Shown here: piece by piece, positions 1 through 9,284 of the stretch | Layout of the letters: every line of letters starts with the position of its first letter | Numbering within the stretch: position 1 is the stretch's first letter | Source of the DNA: Colwellia sp. 75C3 | Lineage (GTDB): Bacteria > Pseudomonadota > Gammaproteobacteria > Enterobacterales > Alteromonadaceae | Reading direction: 5' to 3' | DNA length: 64,000 bases | NCBI RefSeq assembly: GCF_002836255.1 | Contig: NZ_PJAU01000057.1 | Coordinates: forward strand, 62,001-126,000 | Position numbers and translations under genes: made by a program | Notes under the pieces: model-generated | What the model was told of the DNA's origin: nothing | The model's database searches: none | What the model saw: only the letters and a program-made list of their open reading frames with translations

Positions 1-1
1 T

Positions 2-391
2 AAAAACTTTAATGAGAAATATAATGATCATGTCAGAGGGCGTATACAGGCAATCACTCCTGGTTTTTATACACGTATGGGGGCGGCTATACGTCAAGCA
101 ACTAAGGTCATAAGTGAGCAAAAAACAGCGGATAAGTTATTGCTTATTTTAACTGATGGTAAACCTAATGATATCGATCACTATGAAGGTCGTTTTGGTA
201 TTGAAGATACTCATCAGGCAATTAATGAAGCAAAACGCCTAGGCATCAAACCTTTTTGTATATCGATAGATGTTGATGCACAAGAATATTTACCTTACTT
301 ATTTGGTAATGATGGTTTTACTCAAATATTAAGGCCGGCGCAATTACCTATACGTTTACCGCAATTGTACCATCAGTTGACTTCACATTAG
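2..391 (+). CDS. norD: NorD-like VWA protein, C-terminal part (cut by window start)
   Basis: The reading frame is open from base 2, so the 5' part lies outside the window; about 129 residues are visible. They show the end of a von Willebrand A domain: a TPGFYTRMGAAIR segment (the MIDAS-side helix typical of NorD), then LLILTDGKPND and a Rossmann-like end with LGIKPFCISID. NorD-family proteins are cytoplasmic VWA partners of a MoxR-type AAA ATPase (NorQ) and are needed to activate cytochrome c nitric oxide reductase. The next gene encodes a DnrP-like protein, which fits a denitrification or NO-detoxification locus. The family call is good from the motif; the role is inferred because norB, norC and norQ would lie upstream of the window. 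Confidence 0.82.
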   Translation, partial: KNFNEKYNDHVRGRIQAITPGFYTRMGAAIRQATKVISEQKTADKLLLILTDGKPNDIDHYEGRFGIEDTHQAINEAKRLGIKPFCISIDVDAQEYLPYLFGNDGFTQILRPAQLPIRLPQLYHQLTSH

Positions 392-424
392 CTGCTATTA
401 AACGAATATGAATAAGGGAATAGT

Positions 425-625
425 ATGAGCCAAACGACTAAAACGTGTTTGTATTGTCAATCTGAAAACACTTGTGAAGGTGAAAATAAACAATGTCGAC
501 ACTGTGGTATGGAATTACCTATAAAACACCCAAATGATAGAAATATTAAGGTAAGATTTTTTGTTAAAGCTTTTTGGCTGATAGCACTATTCTGCCTGGT
601 TATGGTCTTTTATTTACCCCGTTAA
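425..625 (+). CDS. dnrP: small zinc-ribbon membrane protein, DnrP-like
   Basis: A 66-residue protein with an N-terminal zinc ribbon (CLYCQ near residue 9 and CRHCGMELP near residue 23, four Cys as two CxxC pairs) followed by one hydrophobic segment at about residues 46-63 ending in LPR. This layout and the CLYCQ...C.HCGM.LP pattern match the small DnrP proteins found next to nor and dnr genes in pseudomonads. It starts 33 bp after norD, preceded by AAGGGAATAGT, so it is probably co-transcribed. Its biochemical role is not known to me; a membrane-tethered metal-binding accessory protein is the most that can be said. The symbol is given by similarity from memory. Confidence 0.72.
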   Translation: MSQTTKTCLYCQSENTCEGENKQCRHCGMELPIKHPNDRNIKVRFFVKAFWLIALFCLVMVFYLPR

Positions 626-913
626 AATATTTCATCTCTGCGTTATGGTAAAAGCAGCCAAAGCAGCCAATTTTGTAACACCTTAAAAAGTGTAAGGAAA
701 AGTTATTTTTTCTTGCGCTTTTTTGCTTTTATTGCTACCAAAAAAAAGTGTTGTTTTTCAAATGACTTATCTTTTCACGACAAAAAATAACAATGTTTAT
801 CAGTGTATTACGTAATAGTTGTATTTATTTTTCTACTTTCTTGCATTACGGTAAATCTGTCATATGCTTTATGGCACAAGGTAAAATAATAATAAATACG
901 GATATGCATCAAA

Positions 914-1189
914 ATGATCAAATTTCCCAGTGACTTAACAATTGCTCAGGTAGACGAGTACCAAGCTCAAATTCTTCCACTAATAGATGACCAAGATGTG
1001 ATAACCATTGATGACAGTGAGTTAGCGCGCATTGATACTATTGGTGTGCAATTTATCCTTGCAGTTGTTACCTATATTATTGCCCAAGGTAAAGAAATTA
1101 AGTGGCAATCCAAATCAAGCGTCCTAAAAGAAAGCATTCAACAACTTGGCATCAGTGATGCCATTTTATTGCAATACATCATGGATTAA
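914..1189 (+). CDS. STAS-domain protein at head of chemosensory cluster
   Basis: A 91-residue single STAS domain (anti-anti-sigma fold). The usual phospho-acceptor loop D-S-S-G-L is replaced by R-I-D-T-I-G near residues 39-44, so Thr42 stands where a Ser is usual; whether it can be phosphorylated is open. STAS proteins bind partner-switch kinases, or act as small scaffold proteins in some chemotaxis clusters. It lies 69 bp before cheY and looks like the first gene of the cluster. It is distinct from the second STAS gene at 12508, which has a standard DSSALG loop. Family confident, partner unknown. Confidence 0.8.
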   Translation: MIKFPSDLTIAQVDEYQAQILPLIDDQDVITIDDSELARIDTIGVQFILAVVTYIIAQGKEIKWQSKSSVLKESIQQLGISDAILLQYIMD

Positions 1190-1258
1190 AGTCTTTGTAT
1201 TTATTATTAAAATATAAACATCCAGAACTTCGAAGTATTAACCTCTGAGGAAACCAGT

Positions 1259-1621
1259 ATGACTAAAGTGTTAGTTGTTGATGACTCAAACTCAATAAGA
1301 GACATGGTCAGTTTTACCCTAAAAAGTGCCGGTTACCAAACCGTCGAAGCTAAAGATGGTCAAGATGGTTTAAGTAAAGCGCAAACCTGTGATTTTGACT
1401 TAGTTATTTCAGATGTAAATATGCCAAATATGGATGGTATTAGTTTATGTACTGAACTACGAAAGTTAGCTAACTTTAAATTCACTCCTATTTTGATGCT
1501 AACAACAGAAAGCTCTACCGATATGAAAATGCGTGGAAAAACGGCTGGCGCAACAGGGTGGTTAGTGAAACCGTTTAATCCCGAAAAATTATTAGCCACC
1601 ATTAAACGTGTGGTTAAGTAA
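1259..1621 (+). CDS. cheY: CheY-type response regulator
   Basis: A 120-residue stand-alone receiver domain. The acidic pair Asp8-Asp9, phospho-acceptor Asp52 (SDVNMPNMDG), Thr82 and Lys104 (VKPF) are all in place. It is the expected output or phosphate-sink partner of the CheA that follows 129 bp downstream. SD-like GAGGAAACCAGT precedes the ATG. In Che2-like clusters such a CheY may not bind the flagellar motor, so its target here is open. Confidence 0.92.
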   Translation: MTKVLVVDDSNSIRDMVSFTLKSAGYQTVEAKDGQDGLSKAQTCDFDLVISDVNMPNMDGISLCTELRKLANFKFTPILMLTTESSTDMKMRGKTAGATGWLVKPFNPEKLLATIKRVVK

Positions 1622-1750
1622 CATTGTTGGCATCAATGTCTGTTCAATCGTTTTAGTACATCTATCGAACTTATCTTAAGTACCTATTATATAAGTACTT
1701 TGTTGTGGTAATTTCCCTGGTTTTGACAAGGAAAGAGTAGGTAATCTGTT

Positions 1751-3865
1751 ATGAGTGTCGATTTATCACAATTTATTCCAAGTTTTTTAGAAGAAAGCTT
1801 TGAAGGACTCGAGTTGATGGAGTCCGGACTATTAGATTTAAAACCGGGTGACAATGAGACTATTCACTCAATTTTTAGAGCTGCTCATTCGATCAAAGGC
1901 GGTGCTGGTACCTTTGGTTTTGATAGTGTTACCGAATTTACTCATTTAGTCGAAACCTTACTCGATGAAATGCGAGATAACCGTCGAGAAGTAACCAGTA
2001 AAGATACCGAAATATTACTGGACTCGGTCGATTGTATGCGTTTGTTGATTGAAGCCGCTCGCGATGATGAAGATTACGATCATGACAAGGTATCGAAAAC
2101 CTCGGCAAGATTATCTGAAACCTTAGGTGAACAACAATCAACCGAAGGTGACAGTGAAATTGAACATGATGATAGTAAAAATGGTGGCAGTGGTTACCAC
2201 ATCAAATTTATTCCTGAGCATAGCTTAGCTAAAACGGGTAATGATCCCATCTTCCTTTTTAGTGCGTTAGCTGAGCTGGGCGAGTTAACCATTTGTGCTA
2301 ACACCGAAGAATTACCTGCATTGATGGATATTGATGCACAAGAGCTCTACTTAAGCTGGCAATTAACGCTTATCACAGAAGCAGAAGAAGCTGAAATAAT
2401 AGAGATTTTTGAATGGGTTGAAGATGAATGTTTATTGGAATTAGAGCCGATAACAGATATATCTGATGAAGAGACTAGTCAAAACTTAGCAGAGGATGTT
2501 AATTCAGACGTTAATCAATCAGCCGGCGCTCCCCAATCAAACAATGTCGCCAATCAAGAGCCTCTTGATAGTAATGAAGTAGCTGCAGTCGTTGAAAATA
2601 AAAATAAAGAAACTAAAGGTAAAGCAAAAGCCGACTTAGGCTCAATTAGGGTTGGTGTCGATAAAGTTGATAGTTTAATTAACTTAGTCGGCGAGCTAGT
2701 TATCACTCAATCTATGTTGTCCGAATTAGGCAATGATTTTGACATGAGTAAAGTTGAACGCCTGACCAGTGGTCTTGAACAACTTTTACAAAATACCAAA
2801 GAATTACAAGAAAGTGTCATGCGTATCCGTATGCTGCCTATCAGTTTTGCTTTTAATCGCTTCCCTCGACTTGTACACGACTTAGCCATAAAGACGGGTA
2901 AGGAAATGGAGTTAGTGATTAGTGGTGAACAAACCGAGCTAGATAAAACGGTAATGGAACAAATTGGTGATCCATTAGTACATCTAGTAAGAAATGCTGC
3001 CGACCATGGCATTGAATCTAAAGAAGTTAGACTTGCGAGTGGTAAGCCAGAGAAAGGCACCATTTCATTAGATGCTTATCATCAAGGTGGCAATATTGTT
3101 ATTGAAATTAAGGATGATGGCGCAGGTATCAATACAAAAACAGTGTTAGATAAAGCCATTGATAAAGGCCTTATAGACGCCAATGCTACCTTAACGGATA
3201 GTCAGGTTTATGATTTATTATTTGAGCCTGGATTTTCTACGGCGGCTGAAGTTACTGATATATCGGGCCGTGGTGTGGGTATGGATGTCGTAAAACGTAA
3301 CATTCAATCATTAGGAGGCAGAATTCAAGTTGAATCTGCTTTAGGTAAGGGCAGCACTTTCAAAGTAAACCTACCTTTAACACTGGCAATATTAGACGGC
3401 CAGTTAGTCAAAGTGGGCACTGAAACATACATTATTCCACTTATTTCAATTGTTGAATCACTACAAATTGATAATACCCTCATTAACCGAGTTTCAGGCG
3501 ATATGGTTCTTTATCGATTACGTGATGACAATGTTCCTGTTTTACCGGTATATAAGATGTTTCATTTAGAGACAGAATGCACAGAAATTGATAAAGCATT
3601 ACTGGTTGTAGTTGAAGCTGATGGGCAAAAAATTGGTTTGATGGTGGATGATTTGTTGGCTCAGCAACAAGTGGTAATAAAAAGCTTAAATGATAATTAT
3701 CAGCAGGTTGCAGGGATATCCGGCGCTACAATTCTCGGTGATGGCTCTGTCGCAATGATACTAGATATACCAGGAATGATAATGATGGCATTAGAGCAAG
3801 CTCAAAAAGCCCAACGGCTAAGAACTGATGGAACTAGCCATATCGCTGAGGAGGTCTGTTTATGA
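1751..3865 (+). CDS. cheA: chemotaxis histidine kinase CheA
   Basis: A 704-residue CheA with the full set of domains. The N-terminal HPt carries His46 in AAHSIKGGAGTFGF. An acidic linker region with a small alpha/beta domain covers about residues 145-240, and a low-complexity acidic linker follows to about 285. The dimerisation helix begins at RVGVDKVDSLINLVGELV (about 300). The ATPase has the N-box HLVRNAADHGIE (about 412), DDGAGI, and GRGVGMDVV (about 507). The C-terminal CheW-like domain runs from about 540 to 690. The stop overlaps the start of cheW by 4 bp (ATGA), so the two are translationally coupled. CheA phosphorylates CheY and CheB in response to receptors; the soluble receptor at 5089 is the obvious input. 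Confidence 0.95.
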   Translation: MSVDLSQFIPSFLEESFEGLELMESGLLDLKPGDNETIHSIFRAAHSIKGGAGTFGFDSVTEFTHLVETLLDEMRDNRREVTSKDTEILLDSVDCMRLLIEAARDDEDYDHDKVSKTSARLSETLGEQQSTEGDSEIEHDDSKNGGSGYHIKFIPEHSLAKTGNDPIFLFSALAELGELTICANTEELPALMDIDAQELYLSWQLTLITEAEEAEIIEIFEWVEDECLLELEPITDISDEETSQNLAEDVNSDVNQSAGAPQSNNVANQEPLDSNEVAAVVENKNKETKGKAKADLGSIRVGVDKVDSLINLVGELVITQSMLSELGNDFDMSKVERLTSGLEQLLQNTKELQESVMRIRMLPISFAFNRFPRLVHDLAIKTGKEMELVISGEQTELDKTVMEQIGDPLVHLVRNAADHGIESKEVRLASGKPEKGTISLDAYHQGGNIVIEIKDDGAGINTKTVLDKAIDKGLIDANATLTDSQVYDLLFEPGFSTAAEVTDISGRGVGMDVVKRNIQSLGGRIQVESALGKGSTFKVNLPLTLAILDGQLVKVGTETYIIPLISIVESLQIDNTLINRVSGDMVLYRLRDDNVPVLPVYKMFHLETECTEIDKALLVVVEADGQKIGLMVDDLLAQQQVVIKSLNDNYQQVAGISGATILGDGSVAMILDIPGMIMMALEQAQKAQRLRTDGTSHIAEEVCL

Positions 3866-4389
3866 ATATACAAGCTATGGCACAAGATGTTCCTGTGGAA
3901 GGGGAGCACTCAGTCGAAGGTATTGACTTTATTACCAGCGGTGATCAATACCTAACTTTTCTCTTAGCAGAAGAACAATATGCGGTCGATATTTTGTGTG
4001 TTGAAGAAATAAGAAGTTGGGAGCAGCCAACAAAAATTCCTAATGCACCAAGTTATATAAAAGGTGTCATTAATATGAGAGGAATAATTGTTCCCATCGT
4101 CGACTTACGACTTAAGTTTAGCATTGGTCACGCTAATTATTTAGAAACCACGGTAGTGATAGTGCTTACTTATCAAAGCGAAGACAGATCACGCACTATT
4201 GGTTTTGTTGTTGATGCTGTTTCCGATGTGCTCAATGTTGAACAAGCTGATATTAAACCAGCACCAGCATTTGGCGGCTGTGTAGGTCAGCAATATATTG
4301 ATGGCTTAATTAATAGTGAGAATAAGGTGGTAACAGTTCTTAATGTTGCTCATTTACAACAAGTAGAAAAGCATAGATTGCAAAGTTAA
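3862..4389 (+). CDS. cheW: CheW coupling protein (first copy)
   Basis: A 175-residue CheW-like SH3-type domain (YLTFLLAEEQYAVDILCVEEIR, then PSYIKGVINMRGIIVPIVDLR). It couples the receptor signalling tip to CheA. It overlaps cheA by 4 bp, with AGGAGG about 12 bases before its ATG inside cheA. Compared with the second copy it has an N-terminal extension of about 30 residues before the domain, and it ends soon after the domain. Two different CheW proteins in one cluster are common and may set array stoichiometry. Confidence 0.93.
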   Translation: MNIQAMAQDVPVEGEHSVEGIDFITSGDQYLTFLLAEEQYAVDILCVEEIRSWEQPTKIPNAPSYIKGVINMRGIIVPIVDLRLKFSIGHANYLETTVVIVLTYQSEDRSRTIGFVVDAVSDVLNVEQADIKPAPAFGGCVGQQYIDGLINSENKVVTVLNVAHLQQVEKHRLQS

Positions 4390-4455
4390 TGTTTATTCTC
4401 AGTTACTAGTCATTTGATGAGTAATAACGAAACTATTTTGTTTAAAGGAAAGATC

Positions 4456-5001
4456 ATGGCAGATATAGAACAAGAGTATCTTACTTTCATTCTTCAAGGA
4501 GAAGAGTATGGCGTTGACATACTCTGTGTACAAGAAATTCGGGTTTGGAGCTCTGTCACTGAATTGCCTAATAAACCTGACTATATCAAAGGGGTAATTA
4601 ATCTTCGAGGTGTCATTATACCTATCATTGATCTACGCCTACGGTTTGGTCAGCCACCACTTGATTATAACGAGCAGACCGTCACCATTATATTACGGCA
4701 GCAATCTACCAGTATGGTTGTTGGTATTGTGGTTGATGCTGTGTCAGAAGTTTACAAATTTACCACTCAATCTATACGTAAAGCCCCCGCTTTTGGCAGT
4801 AGTATTGATGGCTGTTTTCTAAAGGGATTAGTATCAGTCGAAGAAAAGCTGATTATCTTACTTGATAGTGACTCACTGTTAAACGAGGACGACTTATATC
4901 GCACTGTCCAACGTAATGAAGCAAGTACAGTTCAGCAGCAAGCTAAAACCGATAGTAACTCTACACTAAGTAGAGACGCACCCTCCTTGTCTAGTGCTTA
5001 A
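4456..5001 (+). CDS. cheW: CheW coupling protein (second copy)
   Basis: A 181-residue CheW-like protein (YLTFILQGEEYGVDILCVQEIR, PDYIKGVINLRGVIIPIIDLR) with a Ser/Gln-rich C-terminal tail of about 35 residues. The ATG at 4456 is preferred to an in-frame TTG at 4414 because AAAGGAA sits 5 bases before it and the CheW domain begins right after it. It lies 66 bp after the first cheW and 87 bp before the receptor gene. It probably pairs with the same CheA and receptor; the tail has no family I recognise. Confidence 0.93.
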   Translation: MADIEQEYLTFILQGEEYGVDILCVQEIRVWSSVTELPNKPDYIKGVINLRGVIIPIIDLRLRFGQPPLDYNEQTVTIILRQQSTSMVVGIVVDAVSEVYKFTTQSIRKAPAFGSSIDGCFLKGLVSVEEKLIILLDSDSLLNEDDLYRTVQRNEASTVQQQAKTDSNSTLSRDAPSLSSA

Positions 5002-5088
5002 TTAAAGACCTCTAGTTAAGTACATCCGAACACTAAGCTAAATATACAGAATCCATTGATTAACAATAACAACACAGGAAAATAACTT

Positions 5089-8000
5089 ATGACCCCAAAT
5101 CAAATAAGTTTAGTGCAAAAAAGTTGGAAAAAAGTATTACCCATCGCGCCTCAAGCCGCAGAGATATTTTATACCACTTTGTTTGAAATGGATCCTTCAT
5201 TAAAAACATTATTTTCTAGTGATATTGCCGAGCAAGGCAAAAAATTAATGGCGATGCTCGACACCGCAGTAAAGTTACTTGATAACCCTGATAAGTTAAT
5301 TCCGGCAGTGCAAAACTTAGGTGCTAAGCACCTTAAATATGGGGCCCAGTCAGAACATTACGACACGGTTGGCGCAGCGTTACTGAAAACGTTGGCACAA
5401 GGTCTCGGTGCAGACTTTACTGCCCCGACAAAAAAGGCTTGGACAGCGGTATACCAAACTTTAGCAACTACTATGATTGCTGCAGCTAATGATGCCGCAT
5501 CAACCCAATCAGCAAAAGGACCTACTATGAAAAAGAATACTGTCGAACAAAAGCAGAACAATGATTTAAACGCAAAATTTCAGGGTGCACTTGATCAATC
5601 TGCTACGGCATTTATGATGATAGATAGAGATTTTAATGTAACTTATGCCAACCAAGCGACGTTGTCATTATTAAAGCTACATGAAAAAACCTTTGCAGAT
5701 AATTGGCCTGGTTTTGATGCAAGTAGCGAAGCCATTCTTTCTGCTAACATAGACAGTTTTCATAAACAACCTAGTCACCAAAGAGAATTATTATCAGACC
5801 CAAGTAACCTGCCATACAAAACAGATATTAGTATTAAACATTTAACTTTTGAATTAAACGTTAGTGCCATCATGGATGATGCCGGCGAATATATTGGTAA
5901 TGCGCTTGAATGGCAAGATGTTACTTTAACAAGACAACAACAAAATAAAGCGGTACAGCTACAAGGTGCGATTGATCAATCAGCTACTGCCAATATGATG
6001 ATCGATAGAGATTTTAATATCACCTATGCTAATGCCGCGACCCTCGCGCTATTGAAAGAACATGAAAAAACCTTTGCCGATAATTGGCCTGGGTTTAAAG
6101 CGGATGCTGAATCGGTGATGGGTACCAACATTGATACTTTTCATAAAGATCCAAGCCATCAACGTAAATTACTAGCGGACCCAAATAACCTACCTTACAC
6201 AACTGATATTCAAATAAAGCATTTAACGTTTGAACTGAACGTTTCCGCTATTATGGATGCTAATGGTGAATATATTGGTAATGCATTAGAGTGGTCAGAT
6301 GTAACCGCAATGAGGGAACAAGAAAATAAAGCAGTGCAACTACAGGGCGCCATTGATCAATCTGCTACCGCCAGTATTATGATAGATAGAGATTTTAATA
6401 TCACCTATGCTAATGCAGCAACCCTCGCGCTATTAAAAGAGCATGAAGCAACCTTTGCCGATAATTGGCCTGGTTTTACCGCAGATCCAGAAGTGATTAT
6501 CGGTACTAACATTGATAGCTTCCATAGAAATCCAAGTCATCAACGCAAGTTATTATCAGATCCAAATAATTTACCGTACACAACCGACATTCAAATTAAA
6601 CATTTAAGTTTTCAACTTAATGTTACCGCAATTCTAGACGCTTCAGGGGACTATATTGGTAATGCTCTGGAGTGGCAGGATGTCACCGCTGCTCGTGCTA
6701 AGTCGGTCGAAGTTGGTCGATTAACATCTACTATTGAAGGCATGACAACCAATGTAATGATGGCTGATACTAAAGGCAATATAGTGTATGCCAACCCATC
6801 AGTTGCCACCATGTTACGTCGCCGAGAAGCGCAACTTCGTACTGTATTACCATCGTTTAGTGTTGATACCATGGTAGGTACTAATTTTGATACCTTCCAT
6901 AAAAATCCAGCTCATCAGCAAAACTTATTAGGAAATCCTGATAATTTGCCGTACACCACTGAAATATCAGTTGTTGGTCTAACTTTCCAACTTATAGCCA
7001 TTGCATTAAGAGATGAAGAAGGAAATCATGTTGGCACGGCTGTTCAATGGGTCGATTTAACCGAAGAAAAAGATGCGCAGGGTCAAATAGATAGCTTAAT
7101 TACCGATGCTATAGCGGGTAAGTTAGATAGCCGCATTGAAACTGCTGAATATCAAGGCTTTATGAAGGAGTTAGGTGATAATATTAATAACTTGATGAAT
7201 TCAATTGTTGAACCGATTAATGATGCCATTAATATTGCTCAAGCACTTGCTGATGGTGATTTAACTAAAACAATGCGTAATGATTATGGTGGTGAGTTCT
7301 TAGCACTTGCTAATGCCATGAACGGCTCCATTGAAAACTTAAGCAATATGGTTGATGAAATACGTGATGCTTCTACCAATGTCTTTGATTCAGCTCGTGA
7401 AATAGCATCTGGTAACAATGAGCTTAGTCATCGTACTGAATCACAAGCTTCAAGTTTAGAAGAAACAGCTTCTGCCATGGAAGAATTAACCAGTACCGTG
7501 CAGCAAAATGCTGAGAATACCACTGAGGCAAGTAAGTTATCTGTATCAGTAATGGATAAGGCCAGTAACGGTGGTGCAGTGGTTCGAAATGCTATTACTG
7601 CGATGAGTGATATTAATAAATCGAGTAAAAAGATTGCTGACATTATCAGTGTTATTGATGAAATTGCTTTCCAAACCAATTTACTTGCTTTAAACGCTGC
7701 GGTAGAGGCGGCAAGAGCAGGCGAACAAGGACGAGGGTTTGCGGTAGTTGCCGCTGAGGTAAGAAACTTAGCACAACGCTCTGCCGGCGCAGCTAAAGAA
7801 ATTAAAGGGTTGATTAACGACAGTGTCGAAGCGGTAGGTCAAGGCACTAAGCTAGTTGATGAAACAGGGCAAACATTTAGTGAACTTGTCACTGCGATTG
7901 AAGATGTAAGTAAAATGATTGCCGATATTGACAATGCAGGTAAAGAGCAGTCTGCAGGCATTGGCGAAGTAAGCGCTGCAGTGGGCCAAATGGATGAAAT

Positions 8001-8268
8001 GACTCAACAAAATGCTGCACTAGTTGAAGAGGCCGCCGCTTCGAGTAAATCGATGGAAGAGCAGTCTCAGTCACTATTAGACCAAGTATCATTTTTCAAT
8101 AATGGTGAAACAGCGCAACAACCGGTAGCTGAACAACGTCAAAGTAGAGCTAAACCTAGAGCACCAGCAGCTCCAGCCGCTAGGCAGTCGAATACCAAAG
8201 CGCCTAGGCCAGTACGAGCAGCTAAACGCCCAAGTACAGCGGGTGATCAAGAGTGGGAGGAGTTTTAA
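5089..8268 (+). CDS. soluble chemoreceptor: globin + 4 PAS + MCP signalling domain, CheR-binding tail
   Basis: A 1059-residue chemoreceptor with no transmembrane segment. Residues 1-140 form a globin of flavohaemoglobin type: Tyr28 (B10), Phe42 (CD1), Gln49 (E7) and His81 (F8) line up with E. coli Hmp Tyr29, Gln53 and His85. Four PAS domains start at about residues 165, 292, 419 and 546, spaced 127 residues. Each has an F-H-x-x-P-x-H-Q segment (His225/230, 352/357, 479/484, 604/609) and a last-strand Trp (275, 402, 529, 654). HAMP-like helices and an MCP hairpin with tip [22 protein letters not shown] (about 858) follow. The last five residues, EWEEF, fit the xWxxF pentapeptide that tethers CheR and are close to GWEEF of P. 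aeruginosa McpB/Aer2. I infer an O2 or NO receptor of the Aer2 class with an added globin. Haem binding is not proven. Confidence 0.93.
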   Translation: MTPNQISLVQKSWKKVLPIAPQAAEIFYTTLFEMDPSLKTLFSSDIAEQGKKLMAMLDTAVKLLDNPDKLIPAVQNLGAKHLKYGAQSEHYDTVGAALLKTLAQGLGADFTAPTKKAWTAVYQTLATTMIAAANDAASTQSAKGPTMKKNTVEQKQNNDLNAKFQGALDQSATAFMMIDRDFNVTYANQATLSLLKLHEKTFADNWPGFDASSEAILSANIDSFHKQPSHQRELLSDPSNLPYKTDISIKHLTFELNVSAIMDDAGEYIGNALEWQDVTLTRQQQNKAVQLQGAIDQSATANMMIDRDFNITYANAATLALLKEHEKTFADNWPGFKADAESVMGTNIDTFHKDPSHQRKLLADPNNLPYTTDIQIKHLTFELNVSAIMDANGEYIGNALEWSDVTAMREQENKAVQLQGAIDQSATASIMIDRDFNITYANAATLALLKEHEATFADNWPGFTADPEVIIGTNIDSFHRNPSHQRKLLSDPNNLPYTTDIQIKHLSFQLNVTAILDASGDYIGNALEWQDVTAARAKSVEVGRLTSTIEGMTTNVMMADTKGNIVYANPSVATMLRRREAQLRTVLPSFSVDTMVGTNFDTFHKNPAHQQNLLGNPDNLPYTTEISVVGLTFQLIAIALRDEEGNHVGTAVQWVDLTEEKDAQGQIDSLITDAIAGKLDSRIETAEYQGFMKELGDNINNLMNSIVEPINDAINIAQALADGDLTKTMRNDYGGEFLALANAMNGSIENLSNMVDEIRDASTNVFDSAREIASGNNELSHRTESQASSLEETASAMEELTSTVQQNAENTTEASKLSVSVMDKASNGGAVVRNAITAMSDINKSSKKIADIISVIDEIAFQTNLLALNAAVEAARAGEQGRGFAVVAAEVRNLAQRSAGAAKEIKGLINDSVEAVGQGTKLVDETGQTFSELVTAIEDVSKMIADIDNAGKEQSAGIGEVSAAVGQMDEMTQQNAALVEEAAASSKSMEEQSQSLLDQVSFFNNGETAQQPVAEQRQSRAKPRAPAAPAARQSNTKAPRPVRAAKRPSTAGDQEWEEF

Positions 8269-8329
8269 CCTAAACTAAAGGCAACTAATTACGTAGCGTA
8301 GAAACATACTATAAAGGAGAAAGATTAGG

Positions 8330-9238
8330 ATGACTGAGCTAAGAGGAAATATGAGTAACAGGCAAGGTCATCCAAAAGATCGTGGTCTTAATAGAGACCA
8401 AGCTATGCAACTTTCAGATGATGATTTTAAATTCATCTGTCAGTTTGTTTACGAAAACACGGGTATAGTTCTCAATGATAGTAAAAGAGAGATGTTATAC
8501 AGACGATTAACGCGCATTGTTAGAGATCGAAAACTCAACTCATTTTCTGAATATAGTCAGTTGTTAAGAGACCAAGGAGATAAAGAAAAAGATTTTTTTA
8601 TTAATGCAATAACAACCAATTTAACCAGTTTTTTTAGAGAAAACCATCACTTCGAATATTTAACAAAAGAAGAAATACCCGCTTTATTAAAAAGTAAGAC
8701 TGCAGGATCCGATGGTAAAAAGCGTTTACGAATTTGGTCTTCAGCAAGTTCAACGGGTGAAGAGCCATACAGCATTGCCATAACGCTACTTGAAGCAATG
8801 AAAAAGGACTTACCTCACTGGGATATAAAAATTCTGGCAACAGATATTGATAGTGAAGTGTTAGCTAAAGGAAAAGCAGGCGTTTATGATGTTAACCGTA
8901 TTGAAGACATTCCACAAAAAATTAAGCAGGGCTATTTTTTTCAAGGACGTGGGAAAAGCAGTCAAAGTGTCAAAGTACATGACAAGCTCCAAAGCATTAT
9001 CACATTCAAACAACTAAATCTATTACATGAATGGCCGATTAAAGGACCATTTGATGCCATATTTTGTCGAAATGTCATCATTTATTTTGATAAAAAAACT
9101 CAACACGAATTGTTTGCCCGTTATTTTGAGTTGCTAGCCCCCGGAGGTTTACTTTTTCTAGGGCATAGTGAGAACTTAGGTAACTATCAACAATATTTTA
9201 GTAATGTTGGCAGAACCATTTTCAGGAAACCGTATTAG
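8330..9238 (+). CDS. cheR: CheR chemoreceptor methyltransferase
   Basis: A 302-residue (or 295-residue) SAM-dependent protein-glutamate methyltransferase. It has the N-terminal helical domain, then RIWSSASSTGEEPYSIAI (SAM site) and the late FCRNVIIYF motif. It methylates the receptor upstream, whose C-terminal EWEEF is the expected tether. The start is ambiguous: ATG 8330 follows AAAGGAG by about 11 bases, and ATG 8351 follows AGAGGAAAT closely. The longer form is given. It sits 61 bp after the receptor gene; a 230-bp gap with a repeat element then separates it from cheD. Confidence 0.93.
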   Translation: MTELRGNMSNRQGHPKDRGLNRDQAMQLSDDDFKFICQFVYENTGIVLNDSKREMLYRRLTRIVRDRKLNSFSEYSQLLRDQGDKEKDFFINAITTNLTSFFRENHHFEYLTKEEIPALLKSKTAGSDGKKRLRIWSSASSTGEEPYSIAITLLEAMKKDLPHWDIKILATDIDSEVLAKGKAGVYDVNRIEDIPQKIKQGYFFQGRGKSSQSVKVHDKLQSIITFKQLNLLHEWPIKGPFDAIFCRNVIIYFDKKTQHELFARYFELLAPGGLLFLGHSENLGNYQQYFSNVGRTIFRKPY

Positions 9239-9284
9239 GTTTATGTTTACCCGTTACATTTGAATAGGCATGATTCAGCAGGAA

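Noticed and set aside
681-720. Possible terminator after the DnrP-like gene (ACACCTT..AAGTGT then T-rich).
   Set aside because: The stem is short with a bulge, so it is not supported well enough to list.
5575-7068. Regular DNA repeats could suggest a CRISPR-like or satellite array.
   Set aside because: The repeats are in frame, 381 bp long and encode PAS domains; no short repeat-spacer pattern exists anywhere in the window.
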